37,067 bases of DNA from NCBI GenBank assembly GCA_031257775.1, contig JAIROA010000082.1, positions 1 through 37,067 of the forward strand, written 5' to 3'. The notes below the pieces were generated by a model, which saw only the letters and a program-made list of their open reading frames with translations, had not been told where the DNA came from and searched no databases. This document shows positions 8,310 to 16,571 of this stretch, piece after piece (within the stretch, counting starts at the first letter, position 1; each line of letters begins with the position of its first letter). This DNA comes from Synergistaceae bacterium (GTDB lineage Bacteria > Synergistota > Synergistia > Synergistales > Synergistaceae). The translations under genes and the position numbers were made by a program.

Positions 8310-10013
8310 TCAAAGCTCATCCATTGCCGACAACAGCTCGTCCTCGATGCCGTCGATGTCATCCGAGTCCTCCGCCAGCGCCGATTCGTAGCGTGCCAAG
8401 ATGTCAGCCAAAGATGTTTTCCCAGGCCCATCGGACATGCCGTTGAGCAGGGTTCTGGCCCTATGGGTGACAAAATTGACGGGCGCCGCGGGCAACTCCG
8501 GCTCTTCCAAGTCTTCGGGCAGATCCTCAGCGAGCGACTGACTCCGCGTCTCCTCGGGATTCCGGCTGTCGAAATATACCTCGACCTTTTTGCTGAAGCC
8601 CTTGTGTTCGGCAGTGAGGCGTATTATCCCGTTGAGGTCATATGAATATTCGACCTCAACGGGCGAGTCGGCCTCCGCTTTAGCTAATTCCAATTTTGAG
8701 CGCCCTATAAGCGTATTCTCCTCCGGCAGGTCGGATTCGCCCTGATAAACGTCAAGCTGCACATATTTCTGGTTTTTCTCAACAGTCCAGAATTGCCTGG
8801 CGCGAGTAGCCGGAATCTGGTTGTTGCGCGGAATTATCGGCACGCACACAAGCTCCCCTGTGTATGGATTGATCGCCTCGAGGCTTAGCGTGTGCGAAGT
8901 AACGTCCAGCAGGATCTGCTCTACGTTCTCTCCGCTTATTATTCCTCCCTGTATCGCGGCGCCAAACGCCACGCTGAGGTCTGGGTCGACGGCGGGCATG
9001 CTCGCGTCCCCGAATAGCTCGACGATCCTCTGAGTGACGGCAGGCATTCTTGTCATGCCGCCCACGAGCAGCACCTTGTCTATGTCCCTCGCGTGCAGCT
9101 TCGCCTCATCAAGGGACTTGCGCACGAAATCGACCGTGCGTTCCAAAAGATGCGACGTCCACTCGTCGACATCGTTCCTCGATACCTCCGTGGATATAGC
9201 GCAGCCGCGCCCGTCCGGAGTTGGAATATTCGCTTCTTCGATCATCACTGTCGCTTTGACGGACAGATCCATCTTCGCCTGTTCGGCGATCGCCGACAAT
9301 CTCGCGATTGCGGGGGCAAACTCCGATAAATCCGTACCGCCGTTTGCGACTATGAGATCGATAAGATGTGTCGATATGCACCCGTCGAAATCGTCTCCGC
9401 CGAGCCTCGTGTCACCGGTGCTGGCAAGCACCTCAATTATCTCGCTCATCCTCAGGACTGACACGTCGAACGTGCCGCCGCCTAGGTCGTATACGAGAGC
9501 GTGTTTCCACGAGCCAGCCACGTCGCCGGACGAAATGTTGATATGATCGTAAAAGAGCGCCGCGGCCGTCGGTTCGTTGATTATTCTCTCAACCGACAGC
9601 CCAGCCTTCTTCCCGGCCTCTATCGTAGCCCTTCTCTGCGCGTCGCTGAAATAGGCCGGGACAGTGATGACCGCGTTTGAAACTTTGCGCCCCTCCAAGC
9701 GCTCGGCTTCGTCGCGGAGATAGCGCAGGATCATGGCTGAGATGTCCTCCGGGCTGTATGTTTTTTTGCCGATAACGATGCTCCAGTCCGTCCCCATCCG
9801 CCGTTTCACCGAGCGTACCGACTGCTCCGGAAAGGCAATGGCCCTGTTTTTAGCCCTGCGCCCCACCATGATTTCGTCCCCGCTGACGCTTACCACCGAC
9901 GGAACGACGCCGTTCCCATCAACTGGAATCACCCGCGGCCTTCCGTCCGACAAAATGGAAATGCAGGAGTTCGTCGTTCCGAGATCAATTCCGAAAATAC
10001 CCGGTTCAGCCAT
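8310..10013 (-). CDS. Hsp70-family chaperone, DnaK/HscC-like, shortened C-terminus
   Basis: 567-aa Hsp70 ATPase. The nucleotide-binding domain shows FGIDLGTTNSCIS (phosphate 1), the INEPTAAAL segment, VYDLGGGTFDVSVL (phosphate 2) and VLLVGGMTRMPAV. The linker reads EQILLDVTSHTLSLE in place of the DnaK VLLLDVTPLSLGIE, and the substrate-binding beta domain ends near residue 480. Only ~85 residues remain for the lid, and there is no EEVD-type end, so it is ~50-70 aa shorter than housekeeping DnaK. I therefore call it an accessory Hsp70, not dnaK. It lies 6 nt after the J-like gene and 12 nt before the 670-aa gene, with a GrpE-like gene at the head of the same run. Confidence 0.92.
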   Translation of the reverse strand: MAEPGIFGIDLGTTNSCISILSDGRPRVIPVDGNGVVPSVVSVSGDEIMVGRRAKNRAIAFPEQSVRSVKRRMGTDWSIVIGKKTYSPEDISAMILRYLRDEAERLEGRKVSNAVITVPAYFSDAQRRATIEAGKKAGLSVERIINEPTAAALFYDHINISSGDVAGSWKHALVYDLGGGTFDVSVLRMSEIIEVLASTGDTRLGGDDFDGCISTHLIDLIVANGGTDLSEFAPAIARLSAIAEQAKMDLSVKATVMIEEANIPTPDGRGCAISTEVSRNDVDEWTSHLLERTVDFVRKSLDEAKLHARDIDKVLLVGGMTRMPAVTQRIVELFGDASMPAVDPDLSVAFGAAIQGGIISGENVEQILLDVTSHTLSLEAINPYTGELVCVPIIPRNNQIPATRARQFWTVEKNQKYVQLDVYQGESDLPEENTLIGRSKLELAKAEADSPVEVEYSYDLNGIIRLTAEHKGFSKKVEVYFDSRNPEETRSQSLAEDLPEDLEEPELPAAPVNFVTHRARTLLNGMSDGPGKTSLADILARYESALAEDSDDIDGIEDELLSAMDEL

Positions 10014-10019
10014 TTTCGA

Positions 10020-10394
10020 TCAATTCTTTCCTCTCCATTCGATGTTAGAAATATCCACAGATTCAAGGATATCTTCCGCCTTGCGGGAATCCCCTCCGCC
10101 AGCGCGCGCTGCCAGATCACGTATGCCGGATTCATCTGACGCAAGCTCGCTTCTGTCGCCCCAGAGAAATCCGGCGAACTCGGCCTTAGACATGCGGAAC
10201 GTGCCCGATTTTAAAAGGTTTTGCAGGTAATCGTCGCCCAGGCATGCCTTTTCGTAGGCGTTGCGTAAAGCGGCGAACCTCTCCGGAAAGCTTTCAGGGG
10301 GATATCGCCGGACCATCTTAACATACGCCGCCCTCACTTCCTCCGGAGCGGCATTGCGCGGGATCTTCAAAAGTTCGTACGCTGACTCGATCAT
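10020..10394 (-). CDS. J-domain-like co-chaperone lacking the HPD motif
   Basis: 124-aa protein whose first ~50 residues read as a J domain: SAYELLKIPRNAAPEEVRAA (helices I-II), YVKMVRRYPPE in the loop, then FPERFAALRNAYEKA (helix III). The loop that normally carries His-Pro-Asp has Tyr-Pro-Pro, so all but the Pro of the catalytic triad is replaced. HPD is needed by canonical J proteins to stimulate Hsp70, so partnership with the adjacent non-canonical Hsp70 is inferred. The C-terminal half has no recognised domain. The ATG at 10394 is the third of three ATGs in an 11-bp tandem repeat; the two upstream ones open 4-codon mini-ORFs. Confidence 0.75.
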   Translation of the reverse strand: MIESAYELLKIPRNAAPEEVRAAYVKMVRRYPPESFPERFAALRNAYEKACLGDDYLQNLLKSGTFRMSKAEFAGFLWGDRSELASDESGIRDLAARAGGGDSRKAEDILESVDISNIEWRGKN

Positions 10395-10423
10395 CTGCCT
10401 TTCATCTGCCTTTCATCTGCCTT
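10391..10423 (-). repeat. Three perfect 11-bp tandem repeats with chained mini-ORFs at the J-like gene start
   Basis: Three exact copies of the unit AAAGGCAGATG (coding strand) sit at the 5' end of the J-like gene. Each contains a Shine-Dalgarno-like AAAGG and an ATG. The first two ATGs (10416 and 10405) each encode M-K-G-R-stop, and each stop overlaps the next ATG as ATGA; the third ATG (10394) opens the real gene. A ribosome could step through by termination-reinitiation. Confidence 0.85.
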
Positions 10424-10437
10424 TCGGGTTTTTCAAA

Positions 10438-11037
10438 TCATTCCCCTGCATCCTCCTCACCGTATTTTTCAGCCCATGGCGCCTCGGCACCGGTTGTCAT
10501 GGCTGCCGGACGGTTTATCACCACTGACGCGCAGCGCAAAACCTCCCCGTCCGACAAGAAGCCAGGGCGGATCACCTCAAGCACGTGCTCTTCCGGCACA
10601 TCAGGGCTGAAGCGCACAGCGCATGCCTCATGAAAGGACGGGTCGAATGGGACCCCGGCTTCCGCCAGGATCTTCAGCCCAAATTGCTCTAGAAGCGCCG
10701 AAAGCTTCGCCCATAACACCCGAACTTCAGGCGAATCAGGCTGAGACTGACTCCACAGGGCAAAATTCTCCGCAAAGGCCATCAAAGACTTTAGAGCTAT
10801 CGATTCGTCCCGCATGGCGCGCAGAATCGATAGCTCCGCCTGCTGATTTTCAAAGACGCTTCCCAATGCCGCCTGGTTCTTGCGTTCCTGACGTATCGAT
10901 TGCTGAACGCGCTCGTCCAGTTCCTCGAAACGGCGCGAGAGATGCTCCTCGATTTTTTTTACGGACTCTTCGATTTTATCGGATATCCTTTTCTCCATTG
11001 AGCCTAAGCCGAACATCCCCGCATCTCTTCCTCTCAT
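10438..11037 (-). CDS. GrpE-like nucleotide exchange factor
   Basis: 199-aa protein with the GrpE layout: a charged coiled coil over residues ~14-60 (KIEESVKKIEEHLSRRFEEL), a helical segment, and a C-terminal beta domain FDPSFHEACAVRF followed by HVLEVIRPGFLSDGEVLR and CASVVINRP, the GrpE beta-wing pattern. GrpE proteins release ADP from Hsp70. It heads the accessory Hsp70 operon. The start is uncertain: ATG 11037 has no ribosome site, ATG 11016 has AGAGGA about 12 nt upstream, and ATG 10998 begins right before the coiled coil. It is divergent enough that I do not call it the housekeeping grpE. Confidence 0.78.
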   Translation of the reverse strand: MRGRDAGMFGLGSMEKRISDKIEESVKKIEEHLSRRFEELDERVQQSIRQERKNQAALGSVFENQQAELSILRAMRDESIALKSLMAFAENFALWSQSQPDSPEVRVLWAKLSALLEQFGLKILAEAGVPFDPSFHEACAVRFSPDVPEEHVLEVIRPGFLSDGEVLRCASVVINRPAAMTTGAEAPWAEKYGEEDAGE

Positions 11038-11159
11038 GCCGATGTGAAATCAACAGAGTAAACAAAAACGACATATAGCCGCCTTTTCTCTATCTGGCAC
11101 CTAATTCTCTAGAATGTCGTTTATTATGAAAATTTTATTTTGTCGCTAATCTGAATTAA

Positions 11160-11268
11160 GGAAGCGCTGATTAATTCGCCTGAACGACATTTCAACGTTT
11201 AAGAACCCAGGCGTTGCAAGGGTTTAAATCTTCACCCTTTAGGCCCCTGACGATAAATCAGCCTTTCC
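11160..11268. mobile_element. MITE-like element with imperfect terminal inverted repeats and TTAA flanks
   Basis: A 109-bp segment between pssA and the GrpE-like gene. Its left end GGAAGCGCTGATTAAT and the reverse complement of its right end GGAAAGGCTGATTTAT match at 13-14 of 16 positions. Both ends are flanked by TTAA (11156-11159 and 11269-11272), consistent with a 4-bp YTAR-type target duplication as used by IS5-group elements. It has no ORF. An internal AAGGGT/ACCCTT hairpin lies near its right side. The surrounding gap (11038-11290) shows no other feature I can support. Confidence 0.5.
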
Positions 11269-11290
11269 TTAAGCGTGCCCTTATGCAGCC

Positions 11291-12040
11291 TTACTTCTCC
11301 ATGCTCGGGCGCTCGTCCTCGCGCTGGCTTCTTGAAAGCCACGCGCCCCAGTCGAAACGCAGCGGCCCGCTCACAATGTAAACGCATATAAGAGCCAGGA
11401 GGGCTTTTTCCTTGAGCGCGGCGCAGCAAGATACCGCTATGCCCATGAGGATCGCGGCCTTCAGCTTATTGACATTTCCTCTGCGGAGGAGCTTGAGATT
11501 GCCGTAGGGGACGGTGGAGATCATGAGGCCGCCAAGAAGAACCATCACGGCTACCGCGGCGTAGGGCGTCAACGGAATGTCCGCTATGACGATGGAAGCG
11601 AGAACCATCCCGGCCGCTGGGATCGGAAGGCCCTGGAAGTTGCCGGCGACGTGCATCACGTTGAACCGCGCAAGCCGCAGGACTCCGCAGAGCGCAAAAA
11701 ACGCCGTCCCCAGAGTGGCCAAGGTGCCAACCCCTATGTCGATGTACCTAGCGTACATCAAAAACGCGGGGGCCGCTCCGAAAGACAGGGCGTCCGCCAG
11801 GCTGTCCAGCTCCTCGCCAAAGGCGCTGCTTCCGCCTATGCTGCGCGCGACCCTTCCGTCCATATAGTCAAAAAATACCGCTATCACAAGCACGAACGCG
11901 GACGGCAGAAAATGCCCGCGATAGGTCAGCATCAGCGAGAACATGCCGCACAGAACGCTTCCGCTCGTAATCATGTTAGGCACTATTTTATTGAACGGAA
12001 TGTTCCTTACTCGTCTGACGCGTCTTTTGCGTATTGTCAT
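11291..12040 (-). CDS. pssA: CDP-diacylglycerol-serine O-phosphatidyltransferase
   Basis: Integral membrane enzyme making phosphatidylserine from CDP-diacylglycerol and serine. The CDP-alcohol phosphotransferase signature D-x2-D-G-x2-A-R-x8-G-x3-D-x3-D is complete in DYMDGRVARSIGG...FGEELDSLAD around residues 60-85. About six to seven hydrophobic helices follow, and the 249-aa length fits the Gram-positive/archaeal-type PssA (TIGR00473-like). A basic N-terminus (TIRKRRVRRVRNIPFNK) should stay in the cytoplasm. Its ATG overlaps the psd stop by ATGA, so it is translated with the next enzyme of the phosphatidylethanolamine pathway. Last gene of the gyrA-psd-pssA unit. Confidence 0.95.
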   Translation of the reverse strand: MTIRKRRVRRVRNIPFNKIVPNMITSGSVLCGMFSLMLTYRGHFLPSAFVLVIAVFFDYMDGRVARSIGGSSAFGEELDSLADALSFGAAPAFLMYARYIDIGVGTLATLGTAFFALCGVLRLARFNVMHVAGNFQGLPIPAAGMVLASIVIADIPLTPYAAVAVMVLLGGLMISTVPYGNLKLLRRGNVNKLKAAILMGIAVSCCAALKEKALLALICVYIVSGPLRFDWGAWLSRSQREDERPSMEK

Positions 12041-12663
12041 TTCTCAATCACTCCTATTTTCGACTCTCCGGCGCGGACTCTGTCGCCCAGGCTTACTGTA
12101 GGGCGCACTTTTTCGGGCAGATACACGTCGACTTTTGAACCAAGTTTTATCATACCATATCGTTCGCCACGCGCAAGCGTATGGCCTTTATCCGCCCAGC
12201 AGACGATGCGGCGGGCCATAATGCCCGCTATTTGAACCACGGTCGTCCTGCCCTGAGCCGTATTGGCGCAGACGTAAAGGCGCTCATTGAGATCCGAGGA
12301 CTTCGGCGCTATGACGAACCATCTTTTTCCCGAAACGTATCTCAGTTCCTCGACGGCGGCATCCGCGGGGAAGCGGTTCACATGGACGTCAAAGCCGTTC
12401 ATGAATATGCCGATTTTCGTGGTTTTGCCCGCGTATGGGTCAACGGCACCCTCGATTATCTCCACGACCTTGCCGTCCGCCGGACTCACCCACGCGTTCT
12501 CGTCATCAGGAGGCGTCCTGTCAGGATCCCTGTAAAACCAAAGTGCTATAGCCAGAGGGAACAACATTACCGCGCCGGCTGCCCAGGACATAAAGAACGC
12601 GCCCGCGGCAAGAAGAAACATCGTCCCTATGGCAGGCAAGCCGCCTCGCGCGAAGCGCACCAC
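12037..12663 (-). CDS. psd: Phosphatidylserine decarboxylase proenzyme (short type)
   Basis: Converts phosphatidylserine to phosphatidylethanolamine at the membrane. The short (208 aa) archaeal/anaerobe-type Psd has two N-terminal hydrophobic segments (residues ~10-45), the VSPADGKVVEI motif and the self-cleavage site MIKLGSKVDVYLP, where Gly-Ser cleavage creates the pyruvoyl group. The GTG start at 12663 is preceded by AAGGAG within the end of gyrA, with one base between the gyrA stop and this start. The stop overlaps pssA. Order psd-pssA on one transcript couples both steps of PE synthesis. Confidence 0.95.
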   Translation of the reverse strand: MVRFARGGLPAIGTMFLLAAGAFFMSWAAGAVMLFPLAIALWFYRDPDRTPPDDENAWVSPADGKVVEIIEGAVDPYAGKTTKIGIFMNGFDVHVNRFPADAAVEELRYVSGKRWFVIAPKSSDLNERLYVCANTAQGRTTVVQIAGIMARRIVCWADKGHTLARGERYGMIKLGSKVDVYLPEKVRPTVSLGDRVRAGESKIGVIEK

Positions 12664-12664
12664 G

Positions 12665-15121
12665 CTACTCCTTAGCGGCCTCTGGATCGGCCTTTACTAT
12701 GCTTATGTCCGCCAGGACATCTCCATCGTCGAGCTTAACCATCGTGTAGCCTGTGGCTGTGCGGCTCAGGCTCGATATCTCTGCCGCGCCGAGACGGACA
12801 ACCCGCCCGCGCCCGCTTATCGCGACAAGCTCGTCATCCTCCGCGACGCCCCAGGCGCCTATAAGGTTTCCGGTGCGCTTGCTGCGGTTTATGGCCATGA
12901 CTCCGCCTCCCCCTCTGTGGTGCGGGGTGAATTCGTCATATGGCGTTCTCTTGCCTATGCCGTGCTCGCTGGCTATCAAAAGCTGACGGCCGGGGATTAT
13001 GACATCGCAGCCGACGACGTGATCGTCTGACGAGAGCTTTATGCCGCGCACTCCGTGCCCTGCCCGTCCCTGCGGGCGGAACTCGTTTTCGTCCACTCTG
13101 AGCGTCTGCCCCTTTGCCGTCGTCAGAAGAAGCTCGTCGTGCCCGTTCGTGATGCGGACCCTCGCTATGTAGTCGTCCTCGTTGACGCCCAGGACGCGGC
13201 GCCCTGCCTTGGTAAGGCCCTCCAGCTCCTCTATCGGCAGGCGTTTCGCAAGGCCGTTTTTCGTGACGAAGAAGACAAACTTCGCGTCTCCGTGATTCAT
13301 GTCGCGCAGGGCGACGACCTTCTCGTCCTGCTCCAGGGCGACAAGCGAGCCCACAAGCTTGCCCTTGCCCGTCTTCGGCTCCGGGATCACGAGCCCCTTT
13401 AAGCCGAAGATGCGGCCTTTCGTCGTAAAGAGGCAGAGGGTGTTGTGCGTCGTCGTCACCTTCACGAGGGCGATTTCGTCCTCAGGCTTAGGCGTAGCGC
13501 CCTTGACGCCCTTCCCTCCCCTGGCTTGAAGCCTGTAGTCCTGGAGGGGCATTCGCCGGACATAGCCATCCCTGCTCAATACGACGACGATCTCAGCCTC
13601 CTGTATGAGATCCTCCGCGCCGACGTCCTCCATGGAATCCTGGATGTCCGTGCGGCGCTCGTCCTTGTACGACTTTTTTATGTTTTCCAGCTCGTCTACG
13701 ATTACAGCGTCCAGAACAGCCGGATTGCCCAGGATAGTGCGGTAGCGCTCTATATCCGCCAAAAGCCCGGCCAGCTCGTCATCCAGCTTATGGCGCTCCA
13801 GGCCCGTGAGGCGCTGAAGGCGCATCTCCAGTATCGCCTGAGCCTGAATCTCCGAAAACGACAGCGCCTCGACCAGTTCGGCCCTTGCGGACTGTGCGTC
13901 GTTAGACGACCTTATGATCCCGATCACCCGGTCGATCATGTCAAGAGCCCGGATCAAGCCCTCAACGATATGGGCGCGTTCCTCCGCTTTCCTGAGACGG
14001 AATTCGGTGCGCCGGCGCACGACCGTCCTTCTGTGTTCTATGAAGACATTTATGATGCGTTTTAAGCCCATCTCGACGGGCCGTCCGTTCACTAAAGCCA
14101 GATTTATCACGCCGAAAGTGCTTTGGAGCTGAGTGCGGATATAAAGCTGCCTTAAAACGAGATTGGGATCCGCGTCCTTATGCAGCTCTATCACGATGCG
14201 CATCCCGCCCCTCTCGGACGATTCGTCGCGCATGTCGGTGATGCCGTCTATCTGGCCGTTCTGAGCGCCTTTGGCTATCGTCTCTATGATGTTTGACTTG
14301 CTGACCATGTAGGGAATTTCGGTGATGATTATCGCGCTCTTGCCGCGTTTTATATCCTCGATCTGAGCCCGTCCGCGGAGTATGATCTTGCCCCGCCCCG
14401 TAGCGTAGGCGTCCGCTATCCCGTCCCTGCCCAGGATGACGCCTCCCGTCGGGAAGTCCGGCCCCGGTATGAGGCTCATGAGATCCCCCAGCTCTATGTC
14501 CGGGTTCAGAAGAACCGCCTTTACCCCGTCAATGACTTCCCCCAGGTTGTGCGGAGGCATGTTTGAGGCCATCCCCACGGCAATGCCGGAACTTCCGTTC
14601 ACGAGAAGGTTGGGCACAAGCGAGGGCAGCAGGACGGGCTCCATGAGCGATTCGTCGAAGTTGGGCCCCCAGTCGACAGTCTCTTCATCTATATTCAGCA
14701 GCATCTCCTCGCCGATCGGGTGCAGCCTGGCCTCCGTGTAACGCATCGCGGCCGGCGGGTCGTCGTCGATGGAGCCGAAGTTGCCCATGCCCTCCACAAG
14801 GGGATATCTCATGCTGAAGTCCTGGGCCATCCTGACCATTGTGCCGTAAATAGCCTGGTCGCCGTGCGGGTGATATTTACCCATCGCCTCTCCCACGATG
14901 CGGGCCGATTTTTTGTACGGCTGGCTGTGCCGGAGCCCCAGTTCAAGCATGGAGAAAAGGACTCGCCTCTGAACGGGCTTGAGCCCGTCGCGCGCGTCCG
15001 GTATCGCGCGGCCGACTATTACGCTCATGGCGTAATCCAGATAGCTGTGCTTTATCTCGTCCTCGATGGGAAGCGGCAAAATCCTGTCGAACAAGTTCTG
15101 TTGCCTGTTATCGTGATCCAT
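12665..15121 (-). CDS. gyrA: DNA gyrase subunit A
   Basis: Breakage-reunion subunit of the type IIA topoisomerase that introduces negative supercoils. The catalytic Tyr is in [10 protein letters not shown], and the C-terminal beta-pinwheel carries a GyrA box, QARGGKG, which separates it from ParC. I start at ATG 15121 ([11 protein letters not shown]) because GGAGG lies 7 nt upstream; ATG 15127 would be only one base from that site. Length 818 aa is normal. The quinolone-contact helix reads [10 protein letters not shown], so E. coli Ser83 and Asp87 correspond to Gln and Gly. No gyrB is nearby. Co-directional psd and pssA follow with almost no spacing. Confidence 0.97.
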   Translation of the reverse strand: MDHDNRQQNLFDRILPLPIEDEIKHSYLDYAMSVIVGRAIPDARDGLKPVQRRVLFSMLELGLRHSQPYKKSARIVGEAMGKYHPHGDQAIYGTMVRMAQDFSMRYPLVEGMGNFGSIDDDPPAAMRYTEARLHPIGEEMLLNIDEETVDWGPNFDESLMEPVLLPSLVPNLLVNGSSGIAVGMASNMPPHNLGEVIDGVKAVLLNPDIELGDLMSLIPGPDFPTGGVILGRDGIADAYATGRGKIILRGRAQIEDIKRGKSAIIITEIPYMVSKSNIIETIAKGAQNGQIDGITDMRDESSERGGMRIVIELHKDADPNLVLRQLYIRTQLQSTFGVINLALVNGRPVEMGLKRIINVFIEHRRTVVRRRTEFRLRKAEERAHIVEGLIRALDMIDRVIGIIRSSNDAQSARAELVEALSFSEIQAQAILEMRLQRLTGLERHKLDDELAGLLADIERYRTILGNPAVLDAVIVDELENIKKSYKDERRTDIQDSMEDVGAEDLIQEAEIVVVLSRDGYVRRMPLQDYRLQARGGKGVKGATPKPEDEIALVKVTTTHNTLCLFTTKGRIFGLKGLVIPEPKTGKGKLVGSLVALEQDEKVVALRDMNHGDAKFVFFVTKNGLAKRLPIEELEGLTKAGRRVLGVNEDDYIARVRITNGHDELLLTTAKGQTLRVDENEFRPQGRAGHGVRGIKLSSDDHVVGCDVIIPGRQLLIASEHGIGKRTPYDEFTPHHRGGGGVMAINRSKRTGNLIGAWGVAEDDELVAISGRGRVVRLGAAEISSLSRTATGYTMVKLDDGDVLADISIVKADPEAAKE

Positions 15122-15145
15122 GGACATACCTCCGGTAAAATGCTG

Positions 15146-15186
15146 ACAAAATAACAAAAATCAAGCGGCGGGAACTCCGCCGCTTG
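15146..15186 (-). terminator. Rho-independent terminator/attenuator between lrp and gyrA
   Basis: A perfect 10-bp GC-rich stem, CAAGCGGCGG (15162-15171) with CCGCCGCTTG (15177-15186) and a 5-nt loop, is followed on the - strand by a T-rich stretch (ATTTTTGTTATTTTG). It ends the lrp transcript. It lies only ~25 nt upstream of gyrA's ribosome site, so any gyrA promoter located before it would be attenuated. Confidence 0.88.
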
Positions 15187-15226
15187 TTGGGGAATTTCTG
15201 CAGACCCCATTTTAACACTTTTAACG

Positions 15227-15688
15227 CTATATTGGGTAAAAAGGCATAAGCACTCTTGATGAGACCGGCGACGACAGGACTATCGACGTCGTGGTCTGGC
15301 CGTAATTGCCGATCTGGTTGATGATTTCCTCAAGGTGCCCTACCGAAGCCACCACGACTTTCAGTATGAATCCGTCCGCGCCGGTGAGGTGATGCCCCTC
15401 GACCACTTCCGGGATCGTGCGCGCCATCTCATCGGCTTCTTTCAGCTTGCCGGCGTTCGCCGCTACCCTGATAAAGGCGGTGATCGGGAAACCTAGCTTT
15501 TCCTGATCAACTATTGCTCTGTACTCCTTAATATAGCCAGACTCTTCCATGCGATGCACCCTCTCGGCCACAGCCGGCGAGGAAAGACCTACGCGCCTTC
15601 CAAGCTCGCTGAAAGAAATCCTCGCGTTCTCCTGAAGGGCCTTCAGGATCTGTCTGCCTATATCGTCTAATAGTTTGTCTCCCTGCAT
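15227..15688 (-). CDS. Lrp/AsnC family transcriptional regulator
   Basis: 153-aa DNA-binding protein. The N-terminal winged helix-turn-helix reads DDIGRQILKALQENARISFSE then LGRRVGLSSPAVAERVHRMEESG, typical of Lrp/AsnC. The C-terminal RAM domain (residues ~65-150) contains EGHHLTGADGFILKV, the effector-binding and oligomerisation segment. The ATG at 15688 has AGGAGG ten bases upstream. It is divergent from glpF across a ~1 kb gap and is the closest regulator to the glycerol/BMC genes, but control of those genes is only a positional guess; most relatives respond to amino acids. Confidence 0.95.
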   Translation of the reverse strand: MQGDKLLDDIGRQILKALQENARISFSELGRRVGLSSPAVAERVHRMEESGYIKEYRAIVDQEKLGFPITAFIRVAANAGKLKEADEMARTIPEVVEGHHLTGADGFILKVVVASVGHLEEIINQIGNYGQTTTSIVLSSPVSSRVLMPFYPI

Positions 15689-15771
15689 CTCCGTCTCCTC
15701 CTAAAAAGTTATCTTAGTTTCCTGACCGCGCATTCATGCTATGGAAAATAAATATTAAACCTAACGCTACC

Positions 15772-15801
15772 AGTATAAACTATTTATAAAGCGTTCCGCA
15801 A
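15772..15801 (-). promoter_or_regulatory. Candidate promoter for the Lrp/AsnC gene
   Basis: On the - strand, TTGCGG (-35, 15796-15801) and TATACT (-10, 15772-15777) are separated by 18 bp, and the gene starts ~85 nt downstream. The spacing and hexamers are reasonable for a sigma-70-type promoter; no operator palindrome is obvious. Confidence 0.45.
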
Positions 15802-16282
15802 TATTAGCCTCAACTGGATCTTCCTCCCAGCGTTGATATCTCCTCTCGTATCCAGTAATTTGCACAGATGGCGCATACATATTTCCCGCAACTACTTCGG
15901 TGAAGAATTAAAAAACAAAGCGTTTGTTTATATAGCTTACGTTATCAGAAAACATTGGAAAAGGCAAGTATTTATAGCATGATTTCTGTCGAATTGTGAT
16001 GACTTTTTAAAAATTTTATATAACATAACTGAATTTAATAGGCTTTAAGATTTACAAAGCCGCCTCCTCATAATAGGGCGCCGTTAGATTATCCGGCATG
16101 ACCCGCTTACGCGCCAGCGAAACGAGCGGGATTCAAAACGCTTCATAAACCAGCGGCGGGATTAGACGAAAACACATAAAATCTAATTGCACAGCAATTC
16201 TTTAAACAAATTATGCCGCGTTTTTTGGTGAAGAACGGATGTGAAACTTGAATTTTTTTTCGTTCTTTTCCCGCATTGCCTA

Positions 16283-16310
16283 TTGCAAATTACGCAAAAA
16301 GCGCTATAGT
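16283..16310 (+). promoter_or_regulatory. Candidate promoter upstream of glpF
   Basis: TTGCAA (16283-16288) and TATAGT (16305-16310) are spaced 16 bp. If used, the leader to glpF would be ~440 nt. Another TATAAT at 16467-16472 lacks a well-spaced -35. I cannot decide between them from sequence. Confidence 0.4.
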
Positions 16311-16550
16311 CAATACGGGATTTATGTAGGTCATTTGTTCGCCTTCAGCTTGTCTGGGCTCGTTTTAATAAAAAAACAACACAATATGGCATTATACGTA
16401 TATTGAGGGTAGTTTTGCTTTAATTTTAAAGGAAGGGAGCGTCATTTTGCCGCGTTTGTCTTGCTTTATAATGCTGTGTCGCTAGAACCGGGCGGCAAAG
16501 TATATCTTTGCGCTCACCGCTGTAGGGTTTGCATGTTTACATTATCCGGC

Positions 16551-16571
16551 TTAAGGAAGGGCTGATTTGCC
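16551..16571 (+). repeat. Solo copy of the MITE-like terminal repeat in the glpF leader
   Basis: TTAA followed by GGAAGGGCTGATTTG matches the terminal repeats of the element at 11160-11268 (GGAAAGGCTGATTTA differs at two positions), including the TTAA flank. No convincing inverted partner is found within 150 bp, although another TTAA occurs at 16662-16665. It may be a decayed copy. Confidence 0.4.

Noticed and set aside
8310-10013. Housekeeping dnaK with grpE and dnaJ
   Set aside because: The J protein lacks HPD and zinc-finger domains, the GrpE is divergent and the Hsp70 lid is short, so this is an accessory set.
12689-13030. Open frames on the + strand across gyrA and psd
   Set aside because: They are shadows of the conserved GyrA and Psd frames, with Arg/Pro-rich or low-complexity translations and no ribosome sites.
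12665-15121. ParC instead of GyrA
   Set aside because: A GyrA box (QARGGKG) is present in the C-terminal domain, which ParC lacks.
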